From contig NZ_BAABWJ010000007.1 in assembly GCF_040372805.1 (NCBI RefSeq), positions 62,001-126,000 of the forward strand: a stretch of 64,000 nucleotides of DNA. Direction: 5' to 3'. Below are positions 9,467 to 18,741 of the stretch, one piece after another. Below the pieces are notes generated by a model that was not told the DNA's origin, did not search any database, and was given only the letters and a program-made list of their open reading frames with translations. This stretch comes from Pseudoteredinibacter isoporae_A (GTDB lineage: Bacteria > Pseudomonadota > Gammaproteobacteria > Pseudomonadales > Cellvibrionaceae). Position 1 is the first letter of the stretch, and each line of letters starts with the position of its first letter. Made by a program: the position numbers and the translations under genes.

Positions 9467-10241
9467 TGCGAATGTAAATCCTGTCGTTGCTGGGAAACTG
9501 AGCTTCACCCTGGCCAAACACCAAGTCCACATTCAGCTGAGCGCCATTATTCTGGGCGCCTGACTGCACCGCGAAACCGCCTGAACGGATATCGTGATCC
9601 ACCAGAACTCCCGCGCTGCTGGGAACAAAACCGCTGGCCGAAATTGAGGAGGATGAATATTCGTAAAGTGCCCCCTGATACACACAAAAAGCTTTACTGC
9701 CACTGACAAAATACACCCGCCGGCTACTGGCAGACTGAGCAAAAACCGTCGACGAAGCAAGATTGATGGCACCCCCGCCTTGACCAGGGCCCAAAGGAGA
9801 AGCCAGTGCCGCCATAGCTGAACCGCTGAACACATCCGCGGAATTCACTCCGCCGGCAACCACGAAATTTGCCGAACCACGATCGATACTATAAGCCAAC
9901 AGATCCAACGCAGAAGTTCCCGCAGCACCATTCGCACTGGTGGCGGTTTCATCTTCCAACAGACCGCCACCGACTACCGGAATAAATTCAACACACTGTC
10001 CGCTCGCTGTTGATCGCACGCTGCTGGGCAGCGCATTTTCAAGTTCCCGCGCCATCAAATTTACGGCTAAACGGCTTCGACTGAACAACTCGATGCGTTC
10101 TTGTATGGCTTTCTGCGATTGTAAAAACTGTAAGAAATAGGAACTGCCCAGACTGCCAATCACCGCCACGATTACCACAACCGCAATCAATTCTACCAAG
10201 GTGAACCCTGATGGACGCTTGCTGTGAACCGAGCGATTCAT
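9456..10241 (-). CDS. mshO: MSHA minor pseudopilin MshO
   Basis: A 261-residue type IV prepilin. The short leader ends SGFTLVELIAVVVIVAVIGSLG, giving cleavage after Gly with Phe+1 and Glu+5 present. The globular domain has two cysteines (SGQCVEF and KAFCVYQG) placed for a disulfide. Its start shares one base with the mshD stop (ATGA overlap). By analogy with GspJ/PilW-type minor pilins it should sit in the pilus tip or initiation complex. Confidence 0.88.
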   Translation of the reverse strand: MNRSVHSKRPSGFTLVELIAVVVIVAVIGSLGSSYFLQFLQSQKAIQERIELFSRSRLAVNLMARELENALPSSVRSTASGQCVEFIPVVGGGLLEDETATSANGAAGTSALDLLAYSIDRGSANFVVAGGVNSADVFSGSAMAALASPLGPGQGGGAINLASSTVFAQSASSRRVYFVSGSKAFCVYQGALYEYSSSSISASGFVPSSAGVLVDHDIRSGGFAVQSGAQNNGAQLNVDLVFGQGEAQFPSNDRIYIRNVP

Positions 10242-10723
10242 CAGTAGTTACCTTTGTAACTGCTGAGAACAACTTCGCTGTTACCCACCGTCGCCCGCAC
10301 TTCGATGCGACGTAGCTGAGCGCCCGGAGAGGCCAGCCCGCTAACGGACAAACCTCCGCTACCCTCTGTAACACTCACACTGATCGAGCAGGCTTGAAAA
10401 CTGGTATCCGTCTCTCCATCGAAATCACCAATATCATCTTTCACTGAAGAGCCCACAATTGCACCACAGGGCTGCGCGTCATCCTGGCCACTGCCACATG
10501 CAGGCAAACCACCAACCGGTGTACTTGACGAGAAACGCAATAAGGCGATGGTTTCTAACTTGGCTTTTGCGCACTGCAATGCGCGATGCTGTTCAATCGG
10601 ATCGATACTGTCACGGTTAAACTGAGTAAAACTGAGAGAAAAGGCACCTGCCACAATCGCCAGCAATACGATGAACACAATCAGTTCAACCAGGGTGAAT
10701 CCCCTTTGCACGGGCGTCTTCAT
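10241..10723 (-). CDS. mshD: MSHA minor pseudopilin MshD
   Basis: A 160-residue prepilin with a seven-residue leader, cleavage at RG|FTLVELIVFIVLLA and Glu+5 present. Several cysteines lie in the globular part (QCAK, ACGSG, QPCG, ACSIS). It overlaps mshC by four bases at the 5' end and mshO by one at the 3' end, inside the tightly packed minor-pilin run. It is expected to be processed by a PilD-type peptidase that is not encoded in this window. Confidence 0.88.
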   Translation of the reverse strand: MKTPVQRGFTLVELIVFIVLLAIVAGAFSLSFTQFNRDSIDPIEQHRALQCAKAKLETIALLRFSSSTPVGGLPACGSGQDDAQPCGAIVGSSVKDDIGDFDGETDTSFQACSISVSVTEGSGGLSVSGLASPGAQLRRIEVRATVGNSEVVLSSYKGNY

Positions 10724-11145
10724 CGCGCCGCACCATTCGCTGAAATACTGACCGTCACACTCACATCAGCGGTACTGATGGAAATGCTACTGGCAGGACT
10801 TCTGCCCATCTTATCGAACGACACCGTAGCATCAGTAATTTGAATGCCTTGCCCGAGCGTATACGGATAACTCACACCCCCCAAGGTAATGCTGCTGCCA
10901 TCATCACGTAGATCAATGCTGTCATCGGCTGCATTGGCAACGAACTGAATACGTCGACTGCTGGACGCCTTAGCCATCGCCAAATGCCGGGCGCTGCGTA
11001 AGGCAAGCAAGACCTGATCACGGCTTGCCTGCACACGCTGAAGATCGCCACTGTTTCCGACACCGATTACGGTAATCGAAATAATGCCGAGTATGACAAT
11101 AATGGAAACCAGCTCAACGAGCGTGAATCCCTGCGCCCTGGCCAT
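10720..11145 (-). CDS. mshC: MSHA minor pseudopilin MshC
   Basis: A 141-residue prepilin with a very short leader (MARAQG) followed by FTLVELVSIIVILGIISITVIGV. The GspH-like pattern, with a region around ALRSARHLAMAKASS after the helix, is characteristic of MshC/FimT-type proteins. The stop overlaps the mshD start. It is the first minor pilin after the major pilin gene, as in Vibrio and Shewanella MSHA operons. Confidence 0.87.
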   Translation of the reverse strand: MARAQGFTLVELVSIIVILGIISITVIGVGNSGDLQRVQASRDQVLLALRSARHLAMAKASSSRRIQFVANAADDSIDLRDDGSSITLGGVSYPYTLGQGIQITDATVSFDKMGRSPASSISISTADVSVTVSISANGAAR

Positions 11146-11158
11146 GATTGAATAACAA

Positions 11159-11605
11159 TCAGTTAGTCACAACATACGCAGTGAAATTGGCGTTGATGTC
11201 CGCGGCGGTGAAACTGCCATCGCCATTGGAATCATACGCAACAACGCAAGTTGCCGACGTGCCTTCGGCGGTAGAGATGGCGGTATCGGTTACTTGATAT
11301 TTGGTATTCGGCAATGCGCCACCTTCCAGCAAGCCCACCACATCCGCACAACTGTTGACATCGGTTACTGTTGCGGTGCTCAATCCCGCGTCCTTCGCCA
11401 AATTGTTAGCGTGATTGAGCGCGGCGGCACTGCTCAATGCACCTGCAACGCCCTGCAATGCAGACTGCTCAGCGGAATCGGAAAGATCCACAAAGCGCGG
11501 CAAAGCGGTCGCCGACAGAATTCCCAAAATAACAATAACTGCCACCAGCTCAATCAAGGTAAAACCGGCTTGAGCTTTTGCACTGTGTATTGCGTTCATC
11601 TTCAT
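11159..11605 (-). CDS. mshA: MSHA major pilin-like prepilin with an EF-hand-like loop
   Basis: A 148-residue prepilin starting at ATG 11605, which has a strong GGAGG five bases upstream; the longer frame to 11677 would overlap mshG. The leader ends AQAG, then FTLIELVAVIVILGILSATALPRF. Cys86 and Cys120 should form the pilin disulfide. Residues 125-136 read DSNGDGSFTAAD, matching a DxNxDGxxxxxD calcium-binding (EF-hand/dockerin) loop. Only one pilin of the MshA/MshB type is present here, so assignment as the major pilin is by position and ribosome-binding-site strength. Confidence 0.8.
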   Translation of the reverse strand: MKMNAIHSAKAQAGFTLIELVAVIVILGILSATALPRFVDLSDSAEQSALQGVAGALSSAAALNHANNLAKDAGLSTATVTDVNSCADVVGLLEGGALPNTKYQVTDTAISTAEGTSATCVVAYDSNGDGSFTAADINANFTAYVVTN

Positions 11606-11646
11606 AACATCCTCCAAGCCCGAAGGCTTTCCTATCAAAAGTTCAC

Positions 11647-12870
11647 TTAACGTGTTTGAATCGACAACATATCCCACATAGGCAGGAAAATTCCGAGCGC
11701 CAGCACCATCACGAACGCGGCCATTACCACAATCATGATGGGTTCGATTTTCGCGCTGAGTCGTTTGAGATCGTAATCGACCTCTTCCTCATAAAATAAA
11801 GCCACTTCATCCAGCAGTTCCTCAACGCGACCGCTTTCCTCCCCGACGGCAATCATCTGTAAAACCAGGGGAGTAAAAATGCCGACACCACCATGGGCTT
11901 GAAGCAGGCTGTCACCGCGTTCAACAGAACGTCGAATCTGCAGAACCTGTTCACTGAGATACAGGTTGTCCATGGCAGCGGCGACCAGACCAAGGGATTG
12001 ATTGATGGGCACACCAGAGCGCAGCATCAGCGCCAACCCCCGGGCGTAACGTGCCATCGATGCCTGTTTGATAATGGAACCGATGATAGGCAATCGCAGT
12101 TTCAACCTGCCCCACTGCCGTTGCCCTACGTCGGTTTTCAGGTGTTGCCGAAGCAATAAAATAGCGCCCACAATAACCGCGAGCATATGCGGCCAGTAAT
12201 GCACAAAAACATCGGACATCCCGATCAAAAGCTTAGTTGACCAAGGCAGCTGCGCATTGAATTTCTGATACATTTGAGCGAAAGCCGGAATCACTTTGAT
12301 ATTCACGACGGCGATCGCAATACTCAGTGCAATAACAACAAAGCTTGGGTAGCGAAGCGCAGCGGAAACCCGTTTTCGATTGTCGATGTCTTGTTGAATA
12401 TATTCGGCAATCTGTTTGAAGGTTTGCTCCAATTGGCCACTGTTTTCACCCGCATCCACCATCGACACAAACATATTGTCGAAGACGCTGGGATGGCGCC
12501 GGAGCGCATTGGCCAAGCTGGAGCCGGATTCCAACTGTTCAACGATGGACAACAATATTTTTTCGAGCGCTCGCTGCTTGGTTGTCGAAGCCAGCCCTCG
12601 AATCGCCTTAATCAGCGGAATACCAGAACGGCTGATGGTGTACATCTGCCGAGCGAACATGATCAATTCCTGCTTTTCAACGCGTTCCAAACCCAGGGCT
12701 TCATTAAGACTATCAATAAAGCTCTGCTTTTCTTCCTCAGGGTGAATCTCCAGAGGAATAATACCGCGCTCAGCCAAGCGACTCGCGACCGACTCCGCAT
12801 TAGCCGCCTCGTAACTCCCGGTGAGCTTTTGCCCATCCGATGAACGACCGATATAAGAGAAACTGGCCAT
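11647..12870 (-). CDS. mshG: MSHA platform protein MshG (GspF/PilC family)
   Basis: A 407-residue inner-membrane platform protein of the type II secretion F family. Two homologous halves are visible: residues about 70-200, with FARQMYTISRSGIPLIKAIR, and about 270-400, with YARGLALMLRSGVPINQSLG. Transmembrane helices occur near 170-190, 220-240 and 375-400. It couples the MshE motor to pilin assembly. It lies three bases downstream of mshE and 41 bp upstream of the pilin start. Confidence 0.92.
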   Translation of the reverse strand: MASFSYIGRSSDGQKLTGSYEAANAESVASRLAERGIIPLEIHPEEEKQSFIDSLNEALGLERVEKQELIMFARQMYTISRSGIPLIKAIRGLASTTKQRALEKILLSIVEQLESGSSLANALRRHPSVFDNMFVSMVDAGENSGQLEQTFKQIAEYIQQDIDNRKRVSAALRYPSFVVIALSIAIAVVNIKVIPAFAQMYQKFNAQLPWSTKLLIGMSDVFVHYWPHMLAVIVGAILLLRQHLKTDVGQRQWGRLKLRLPIIGSIIKQASMARYARGLALMLRSGVPINQSLGLVAAAMDNLYLSEQVLQIRRSVERGDSLLQAHGGVGIFTPLVLQMIAVGEESGRVEELLDEVALFYEEEVDYDLKRLSAKIEPIMIVVMAAFVMVLALGIFLPMWDMLSIQTR

Positions 12871-12873
12871 GGC

Positions 12874-14607
12874 TTAGGTCTCCGCCGTGAACTGGTTTTC
12901 ATCATCGAGCATCGCACAGATGCGCATGACTTCTTCCAGCGACGTTAAGCCCTGCAAGGCATAAGCCAGAGCACTGCGCCCAAGGGGAATAAAGTTTTTC
13001 TGTTCAATGGCGGCCTGGTTGAAACCATCCACATCACGTGCGCGCAGAGCTTTGGCCATCGATTCGTTCACATCGAGTATTTCAAAAATACCGATTCGTC
13101 CGCGATACCCAGTGTGATTGCAGCTGGCGCAGCCTTGGCCTTGCTTCATTCGGCTGGTGTCCTGCTGCTTGGCGCCCAGCAAACTTTCGATGTACCTCAG
13201 CTCGGCTGCATTGGGTTCATAGGATGAGGAACACGCACGACACACTCGACGAATCAAGCGTTGGGCGATAATGGTTTTCAAAGAAGCGGCGACCAGATAA
13301 GGGTCAACACCCATGTCCACCAGTCGCAACGCGGAACTCAGCGCATCATTGGTGTGTAAGGTGGACAAAACCAAGTGACCGGTCATAGCGGCCCGCATGG
13401 CGATCTCTGCCGAATCCGCATCTCGAATCTCACCGACCAACAAGATATCCGGATCTTGACGCAAGGTCGCGCGAAGTACGGTGGAAAAGTCCAAACCGAT
13501 TTTTTCATTAATTTGCACTTGATTAACCCGGGGCAAACGATATTCAACCGGATCTTCAACCGTAATGATTTTTTTATCGGCGCTGTTCAGTTCATTCACC
13601 GCGCCATAGAGGGTTGTGGTTTTACCTGAACCCGTTGGCCCAGTAACCAAAATCAAACCATGGGGGCGGTGGATAGCGCTGCGAAAGCGCTCAGTATGCA
13701 CTTTGGTCATACCAACTTTATCCAAAGGCAAAATACCTTCGGTCTGATCCAAAATACGAAGCACCACCGATTCACCATACTGAACCGGCATCGTGGACAA
13801 GCGCACATCCACTTTGTGATCACGAATAACCAAATGAAACCGGCCATCTTGGGGTAAGCGCTTCTCTGAGATATCCAAACTGGCCATCAACTTCAAACGC
13901 ACCACCAAAGCACCGGCGATGCTGCTTTCGTTTACAATCTGTTCGTACAGAACGCCGTCAATACGACGACGAATCCGCAATACCGTTTCATCCGGTTCGA
14001 TGTGAATATCAGAAGCTTTATTTTGCACCGCTTCTTCAAACAACTTTTCAAGCAGACGAACAACCGGAGCATCGCTTTCTTCTACTTCGCCCAATAAACC
14101 TGTCACCGAAACCGCATTTTCTGCGAGTTCATCTTCCAGCTCACCTGCCAGGTTGGCAATTTCATCGGTTTGCTGATAGGCCTTATCGAGTACATCCATG
14201 ATTTGCCCCTCTCGGGCAATCACGGAACTGACGGGACCGCCGAAATGCTTGCGCACCTCATCCAAACCAAAAATATCACTGGGGTCTGCCATGGCAACTT
14301 GCATGGCGCCATTTTTTTCACCCAGACACAAAATACGATATCGACGCGCGAGGGTTTCGGGCAGTTTTTGCACATCGGCAACAGCGAGCTGTAGCTTGTC
14401 CAAATCCTGGTACGGGATCCCCAGCTGTTCCGAGAGAATACGCAGAAGCTGATCTTCCTGAACCAACTCCATTTCTACCAAGGTGCGGCCCAGCTTACGT
14501 CCCGTTTTCTTTTGCTCAGCCAAAGCGCTCATCAGTTGTTCTTCGGAAATGGCACCCTGCTCGATTAGAATGTCACCGATTCGAATTTTAGGGGCTTGCA
14601 CGCTCAT
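12874..14607 (-). CDS. mshE: MSHA assembly ATPase MshE with c-di-GMP-binding MshEN domain
   Basis: A 577-residue GspE/PilB-type ATPase. Walker A GPTGSGKT is at 323-330, Walker B ILLVGEIRD near 388-396, and a C-terminal zinc site has two CxxC pairs (CRAC, CASC). The N-terminus has two consecutive 24-residue MshEN motifs, at 9-32 (RxGxxL...LxxxLxxQ) and 38-61 (KLGxxL...LxxxLxxQ). These are the known c-di-GMP-binding elements of Vibrio MshE, here with Lys instead of Arg opening the second. Pilus extension is therefore probably controlled by c-di-GMP. The 5' end overlaps mshN by four bases. Confidence 0.94.
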   Translation of the reverse strand: MSVQAPKIRIGDILIEQGAISEEQLMSALAEQKKTGRKLGRTLVEMELVQEDQLLRILSEQLGIPYQDLDKLQLAVADVQKLPETLARRYRILCLGEKNGAMQVAMADPSDIFGLDEVRKHFGGPVSSVIAREGQIMDVLDKAYQQTDEIANLAGELEDELAENAVSVTGLLGEVEESDAPVVRLLEKLFEEAVQNKASDIHIEPDETVLRIRRRIDGVLYEQIVNESSIAGALVVRLKLMASLDISEKRLPQDGRFHLVIRDHKVDVRLSTMPVQYGESVVLRILDQTEGILPLDKVGMTKVHTERFRSAIHRPHGLILVTGPTGSGKTTTLYGAVNELNSADKKIITVEDPVEYRLPRVNQVQINEKIGLDFSTVLRATLRQDPDILLVGEIRDADSAEIAMRAAMTGHLVLSTLHTNDALSSALRLVDMGVDPYLVAASLKTIIAQRLIRRVCRACSSSYEPNAAELRYIESLLGAKQQDTSRMKQGQGCASCNHTGYRGRIGIFEILDVNESMAKALRARDVDGFNQAAIEQKNFIPLGRSALAYALQGLTSLEEVMRICAMLDDENQFTAET

Positions 14608-15848
14608 ATAGCACTCGCCCCTTCACGACTGGCCAAGGCTTCGGCCTTCGATGCTTGACTCAACGCTTTAATTCTAAGATTGATGTATTTTAATGCCGCA
14701 CGATGCTCCGCATTGAATTGGCGAGCTCTCCAATAACTGTTAACGGCTTTACTATTGCCCATAGCGTCCTGTGCACTGGCCAAGCCTAACCAATACGCCC
14801 CATTGTCGTTGTCGATTAACAGTAACCGCTTATAAATTTTCTCAGCCTCAGAAAAATTTTCCATTCGTTGTGCCAAGGTCGCCAAGGTCTGGTGGTACTC
14901 AGGCATTTCATCAATGGGCGGAACGCCGTTCCGAAGTGCTATCAAAGCCTCATTCAACTCGCCTTTTGCCTGCAGCAGCTGAGCTTTTGCCAACCGTTTT
15001 CGATTGGGTTTTTGAATTTTATTGACCAGGACTTCACCATCCTGCCAGCGTCGCTCCTTTAACAAAATATGCAGCAGTGCTTTGTTCACTGTCCATTCCT
15101 GACGGTGGGCCGATAACAACAGCTGCAATTGTGCAATGGCCTGTTCTGTTTTTCCCCGAACGTAAAGTGCCCTCGCCTTAGCGATTTGCTGAGACAATTT
15201 GGCGGCATTATTGAATTGGATATTGAACTGACCGCTCTCAGGTTCAGCACGACGTATTGAAAGTGCTGATTCCTCAAAAGCCGCCGCTTCTCGATCTACA
15301 GAGGCTGACGAAGACGCCGGTGGAGAAACCGGCAATGGGGTAGAAGAAACCACAGTATTCCTCTGGGGGCCTATCTTCCCCAGCACCTTCGGGCGGGGTA
15401 GGATTTTACCCTCGGCCAACGCCAAACTGGGATACTCCACTTGATTGCTTGCAGGCAGAACGAGCTGCGGATCGCCACTGATCTGATAATGTTGATTATG
15501 CGTATGAACTTGATCGAGCAGCTCATCTTGTTCCGTTTGCATTGCCGCTGTTGCCGGCAAAGCCTGGATTCCATTGATCAAGGCCTGTTCAGACTCAAAA
15601 GAGGAAGCTGATGCTGACATCTTTAACACCTCGGAGCGAAACTCCTGAGGCTCTTCATTGATATAGGTTTTGATATTTTTGGATATCTGATAGCTGCCCA
15701 CACACAATAACGCGAAGAGAGCACCCACCCAAAGGTATTTGAGTAGTGTTCCAATTGACACGGCTGACACTGTGTTTCCAGGGGGGTTAGCAAAGTACTG
15801 TTTCGCCGTTTCCTGCTCGGCATTCGCTCTCAGCTGATTTAAGTCCAC
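14604..15848 (-). CDS. mshN: MSHA biogenesis protein MshN (TPR)
   Basis: About 414 residues from a GTG at 15848, chosen because AGGAGGA lies eight bases upstream; the upstream frame has no such site. A single transmembrane helix at about residues 36-54 is followed by a disordered Pro/Ser/Val linker (about 90-220) and a C-terminal TPR region (about 235-405) with repeats such as ALYVRGKTEQAIAQL and AEKIYKRLLLIDNDNG. MshN is the TPR component of the MSHA envelope complex and probably helps assemble the MshL secretin. It overlaps mshM by 10 bp. Confidence 0.88.
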   Translation of the reverse strand: MDLNQLRANAEQETAKQYFANPPGNTVSAVSIGTLLKYLWVGALFALLCVGSYQISKNIKTYINEEPQEFRSEVLKMSASASSFESEQALINGIQALPATAAMQTEQDELLDQVHTHNQHYQISGDPQLVLPASNQVEYPSLALAEGKILPRPKVLGKIGPQRNTVVSSTPLPVSPPASSSASVDREAAAFEESALSIRRAEPESGQFNIQFNNAAKLSQQIAKARALYVRGKTEQAIAQLQLLLSAHRQEWTVNKALLHILLKERRWQDGEVLVNKIQKPNRKRLAKAQLLQAKGELNEALIALRNGVPPIDEMPEYHQTLATLAQRMENFSEAEKIYKRLLLIDNDNGAYWLGLASAQDAMGNSKAVNSYWRARQFNAEHRAALKYINLRIKALSQASKAEALASREGASAI

Positions 15849-16738
15849 AAGCCCACTCCTCCTGGAATAATCAAGGCGGCTGCCACACAGGCGGCTACCG
15901 CCCAACGCGGAAACAAAGGACTTTCTTCGGGCATAACAGCTTTGCTGTCCGCTACCGCCGACATAACTGACTTTTTTGTAACCTGGGGTTCACCTTCAGA
16001 AAACGCACACATTAACGCTTTGTCCGCCAGAATATTCAGCACTCTGGGATTCCCTTTACTGTAACGGCACAGCAACTCTTTTGACTTCGGCGTCAGCAGC
16101 TTTTCATGACCACCCGCAAATTGAATGCGCGTAGCCAGGTAACTCATCGAGTCTGCCGAATCCATTGGCCGGAGTTCAGCCTGATACGCGATACGCTGAT
16201 TCAGTTGACGCATGTCGTTGCGGGCCAGGACATCATCCAATTCGGGCTGTCCCAGCAAAATGATTTGGATAAGTTTTCGCTTCCCGGTTTCCAAGTTGCT
16301 GATCAAACGTAATGCTTCGAGAGTATCTCTTGGCATTGCTTGAGCTTCATCGATAATCAAAACCACTTTTTTGTTTTTCCTGGCAAGCGTCACCAGTTGC
16401 TTTTGGATATGCAGCAAAATTCGATAGCTGGGCACATTGTGATTCAACTCGATGCCCAGCTCATGGGCCAATAACAATTTGAACTCACAAGGATTCACAA
16501 AGGAGTTATTGATGTGTGCCACATGGTAGTTGTCACCCAACATCGCCATCAGCTTGCGGCACAAGGTTGTCTTCCCTGTACCGACTTCACCGCTGATCTT
16601 GATGAAGCCTTCCCCTTGCTGCAAAGCAATGGCCAAAGTATTCAGAGCCTTTTGCTGGGCATCACCCAGATAAAACATGTCAGCGTCTGGGGTCAGATTG
16701 AATGGTTTCTGTTTTAACTGAAAATGATTCAAGTACAT
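15839..16738 (-). CDS. mshM: MSHA biogenesis ATPase MshM (ExeA-like)
   Basis: A 299-residue AAA ATPase of the ExeA/MshM family. It starts with the typical MYLNHFQLKQKPFNLTPD block, has Walker A GEVGTGKTT at 51-59 and Walker B VVLIIDEAQAMP near 125-136, and ends in a transmembrane helix (AVAACVAAALIIPGGVG). ExeA relatives use ATP to help insert or assemble the secretin through peptidoglycan. The gene lies between mshL and mshN as in other MSHA operons. Confidence 0.92.
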   Translation of the reverse strand: MYLNHFQLKQKPFNLTPDADMFYLGDAQQKALNTLAIALQQGEGFIKISGEVGTGKTTLCRKLMAMLGDNYHVAHINNSFVNPCEFKLLLAHELGIELNHNVPSYRILLHIQKQLVTLARKNKKVVLIIDEAQAMPRDTLEALRLISNLETGKRKLIQIILLGQPELDDVLARNDMRQLNQRIAYQAELRPMDSADSMSYLATRIQFAGGHEKLLTPKSKELLCRYSKGNPRVLNILADKALMCAFSEGEPQVTKKSVMSAVADSKAVMPEESPLFPRWAVAACVAAALIIPGGVGLWT

Positions 16739-16748
16739 GACTCACACC

Positions 16749-18374
16749 CTATAGAGATCGAACTTCGTCACTTAACGCCTGCACACTCAACTGACTACGC
16801 TGGATTTCTTCGGCCCAGGTTTTGTCGTCTACCACGATGGGTTTCATGAGTATGACCAGCTCGGCTTTTACCCGATTGTAGTTTTTGGTCTTGAATAAGG
16901 TGTCAACGATCGGTACGTCCCCCAGTACGGGGCGCTTACCACGGCTGTCAACGAGATCTTCTTTCATCAAACCGCCCAGTACGACAACTTGTCCGTGTTT
17001 GGCCCGGACAATACTGTCGGATTCACGAACTTCACGCAGAGCCAACGGCAGGCTGAATTGCTGATCACCCACCGTGATATTTTTGGTCTGATCCGTGACG
17101 CTGCTGACAACAGGGTGAACATGCAGGATCACATCACCGTCCTCTGCAATTTGAGGAGTGACGTCGAGGGCAATACCGCTGAAGAATGATGACAATTCCA
17201 GATTGGGTGTATTGATCGTAGACGCTGCATTTGAGGTGGTGGAATTACTCACACCGGTGACAAAAAATTCGTCGGAACCCACACGGATAACGGCCTTCTG
17301 ATTGTTCACCGTGGAAACTCTGGGGCTGGAAAGAACTTGAACAGAGCCCTGGGTTTGCAATAAATCCAGTAACTTTGAAATATCACTGATGCCCACAACC
17401 GAAGAAAATACCTCTCCAACACCTTCACTGTATTCTTCGATAGAGAAGTTGCTGCCAATCGTGCTGACATTATTCGCCAGCAGCAATTGCCCATTAATCG
17501 CATTCCAGTTAATTCCCGCGCTGTAACTGTCATTCAACTGTACTTCAAGTATTTTGGTTTCAAGAATGACCTGACGCTTAACACTCAACTGCGACCGCTC
17601 CAGGAATTCTCTGACCAACGCCAATTCCGTGGGCAGTGCCTTAACCACCACCATGCCGCCTTGTGGATTCACCATCACCGAGCGACCACTGTCTTCCCCT
17701 CCAGGCCCCACAGAACCGGCACCAACAATCGAACGAATAGAATGTTCCAATGATTGCCAGAAATCGTTATGGGTTTTGGTTTTCACCCGCGCGCCAGAGA
17801 CTTCCTCTTGACCGGAGTTATTGTTGCCGCCGTTATTGACGGTATTATTTTGAGACTGTGATTTAATTTTTGAGACAATGACACTGGTGTCAGAAACACC
17901 ACGACGATCGACGTCCAAATAATCAACCGTGAAGACCTGGGTTTGTAGGCTTGCTGGAAAAATAGTGTAAATACTCTGATTTTTTCGATACTCATAGCCG
18001 TAGATATCCCGCACAACGTCCAACACTTCGCTGACACTGACATTGTTCAGGTTAAGAGAAATTCGACCGCTGACTTTCGGGTGAACCACAATATTGGTCC
18101 CAGTGCCAGAGACCAGGCTGGAAAAGAACGCTTTTGCGTCAGCACCTTCTACCGAGAGATCGAAACGTTCTTCCTCTTCGGTGGTGGCATTCTGATCTTT
18201 CAACATCAGCCGCTCTGTGAGTTCCGCAGCGAGTTCAGCATCGTAACTCTTGGCTTCGTCAAACGCCTTCTGCAGGTGGTCTTCTACAGCGAGCTGCTCA
18301 GGCACCTTGGCGCAGGCGTTGAGTAATATACTGCTCGCCGCCAATAACCAGAGTTTTTTGTTAAGCCTATTCAT
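16749..18374 (-). CDS. mshL: MSHA outer-membrane secretin MshL
   Basis: A 541-residue secretin lipoprotein with lipobox LLNAC (Cys21). An N-terminal STN-like domain (about 75-150) has GRISLNLNNVSVSEVLDVV. A low-complexity Asn/Gly linker lies near 185-200. The secretin core (about 250-520) includes VQVLSSPRVSTVNNQKAVIRVG and the VVLGGLMKED motif near the end. It forms the gated outer-membrane pore for the pilus. Confidence 0.93.
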   Translation of the reverse strand: MNRLNKKLWLLAASSILLNACAKVPEQLAVEDHLQKAFDEAKSYDAELAAELTERLMLKDQNATTEEEERFDLSVEGADAKAFFSSLVSGTGTNIVVHPKVSGRISLNLNNVSVSEVLDVVRDIYGYEYRKNQSIYTIFPASLQTQVFTVDYLDVDRRGVSDTSVIVSKIKSQSQNNTVNNGGNNNSGQEEVSGARVKTKTHNDFWQSLEHSIRSIVGAGSVGPGGEDSGRSVMVNPQGGMVVVKALPTELALVREFLERSQLSVKRQVILETKILEVQLNDSYSAGINWNAINGQLLLANNVSTIGSNFSIEEYSEGVGEVFSSVVGISDISKLLDLLQTQGSVQVLSSPRVSTVNNQKAVIRVGSDEFFVTGVSNSTTSNAASTINTPNLELSSFFSGIALDVTPQIAEDGDVILHVHPVVSSVTDQTKNITVGDQQFSLPLALREVRESDSIVRAKHGQVVVLGGLMKEDLVDSRGKRPVLGDVPIVDTLFKTKNYNRVKAELVILMKPIVVDDKTWAEEIQRSQLSVQALSDEVRSL

Positions 18375-18395
18375 CCTGATTCCTCACATGCCGGA

Positions 18396-18731
18396 TTAAT
18401 GCGGTTTGATCTTGGTATTGGCCGATAACTTTCTGGCTTTCAATACCACTTCACGATCCCCCGCCCGCAACGTAACGCCATCGCTGTTCAATTCAATCAG
18501 CTCATAAATTCCGAGCTTTTCCCCCAAACGCAGCAAATGACCATTGATCTGAGCCAGTTGTCGGTTGGGCGAAATTAACAACGATTGCAACACCAGAGCC
18601 TCCTGCTGATGCTGACGAATGTCACCCCCAATCGGATGACTCGGATTCTTATTGATTGCTGGCAACTCTTCGGCAAACACCGAGTTCGAGAACGCCGCTA
18701 CACTCACTAAAACTGCCAATTTCCTGATCAT
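18396..18731 (-). CDS. mshK: MSHA biogenesis protein MshK
   Basis: About 111 residues from ATG 18731, which has GAGGTG upstream; the ATG at 18752 would overlap mshJ further. It has a signal peptide (cleavage near VFA|EE). The short periplasmic part ends with a GVTLRAGDREVVLKA segment like that of PilP/GspC-type proteins. It probably links the inner-membrane MshJ complex with the MshL secretin, by analogy with PilP. Confidence 0.8.
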   Translation of the reverse strand: MIRKLAVLVSVAAFSNSVFAEELPAINKNPSHPIGGDIRQHQQEALVLQSLLISPNRQLAQINGHLLRLGEKLGIYELIELNSDGVTLRAGDREVVLKARKLSANTKIKPH

Positions 18732-18741
18732 TCTGTGCACC

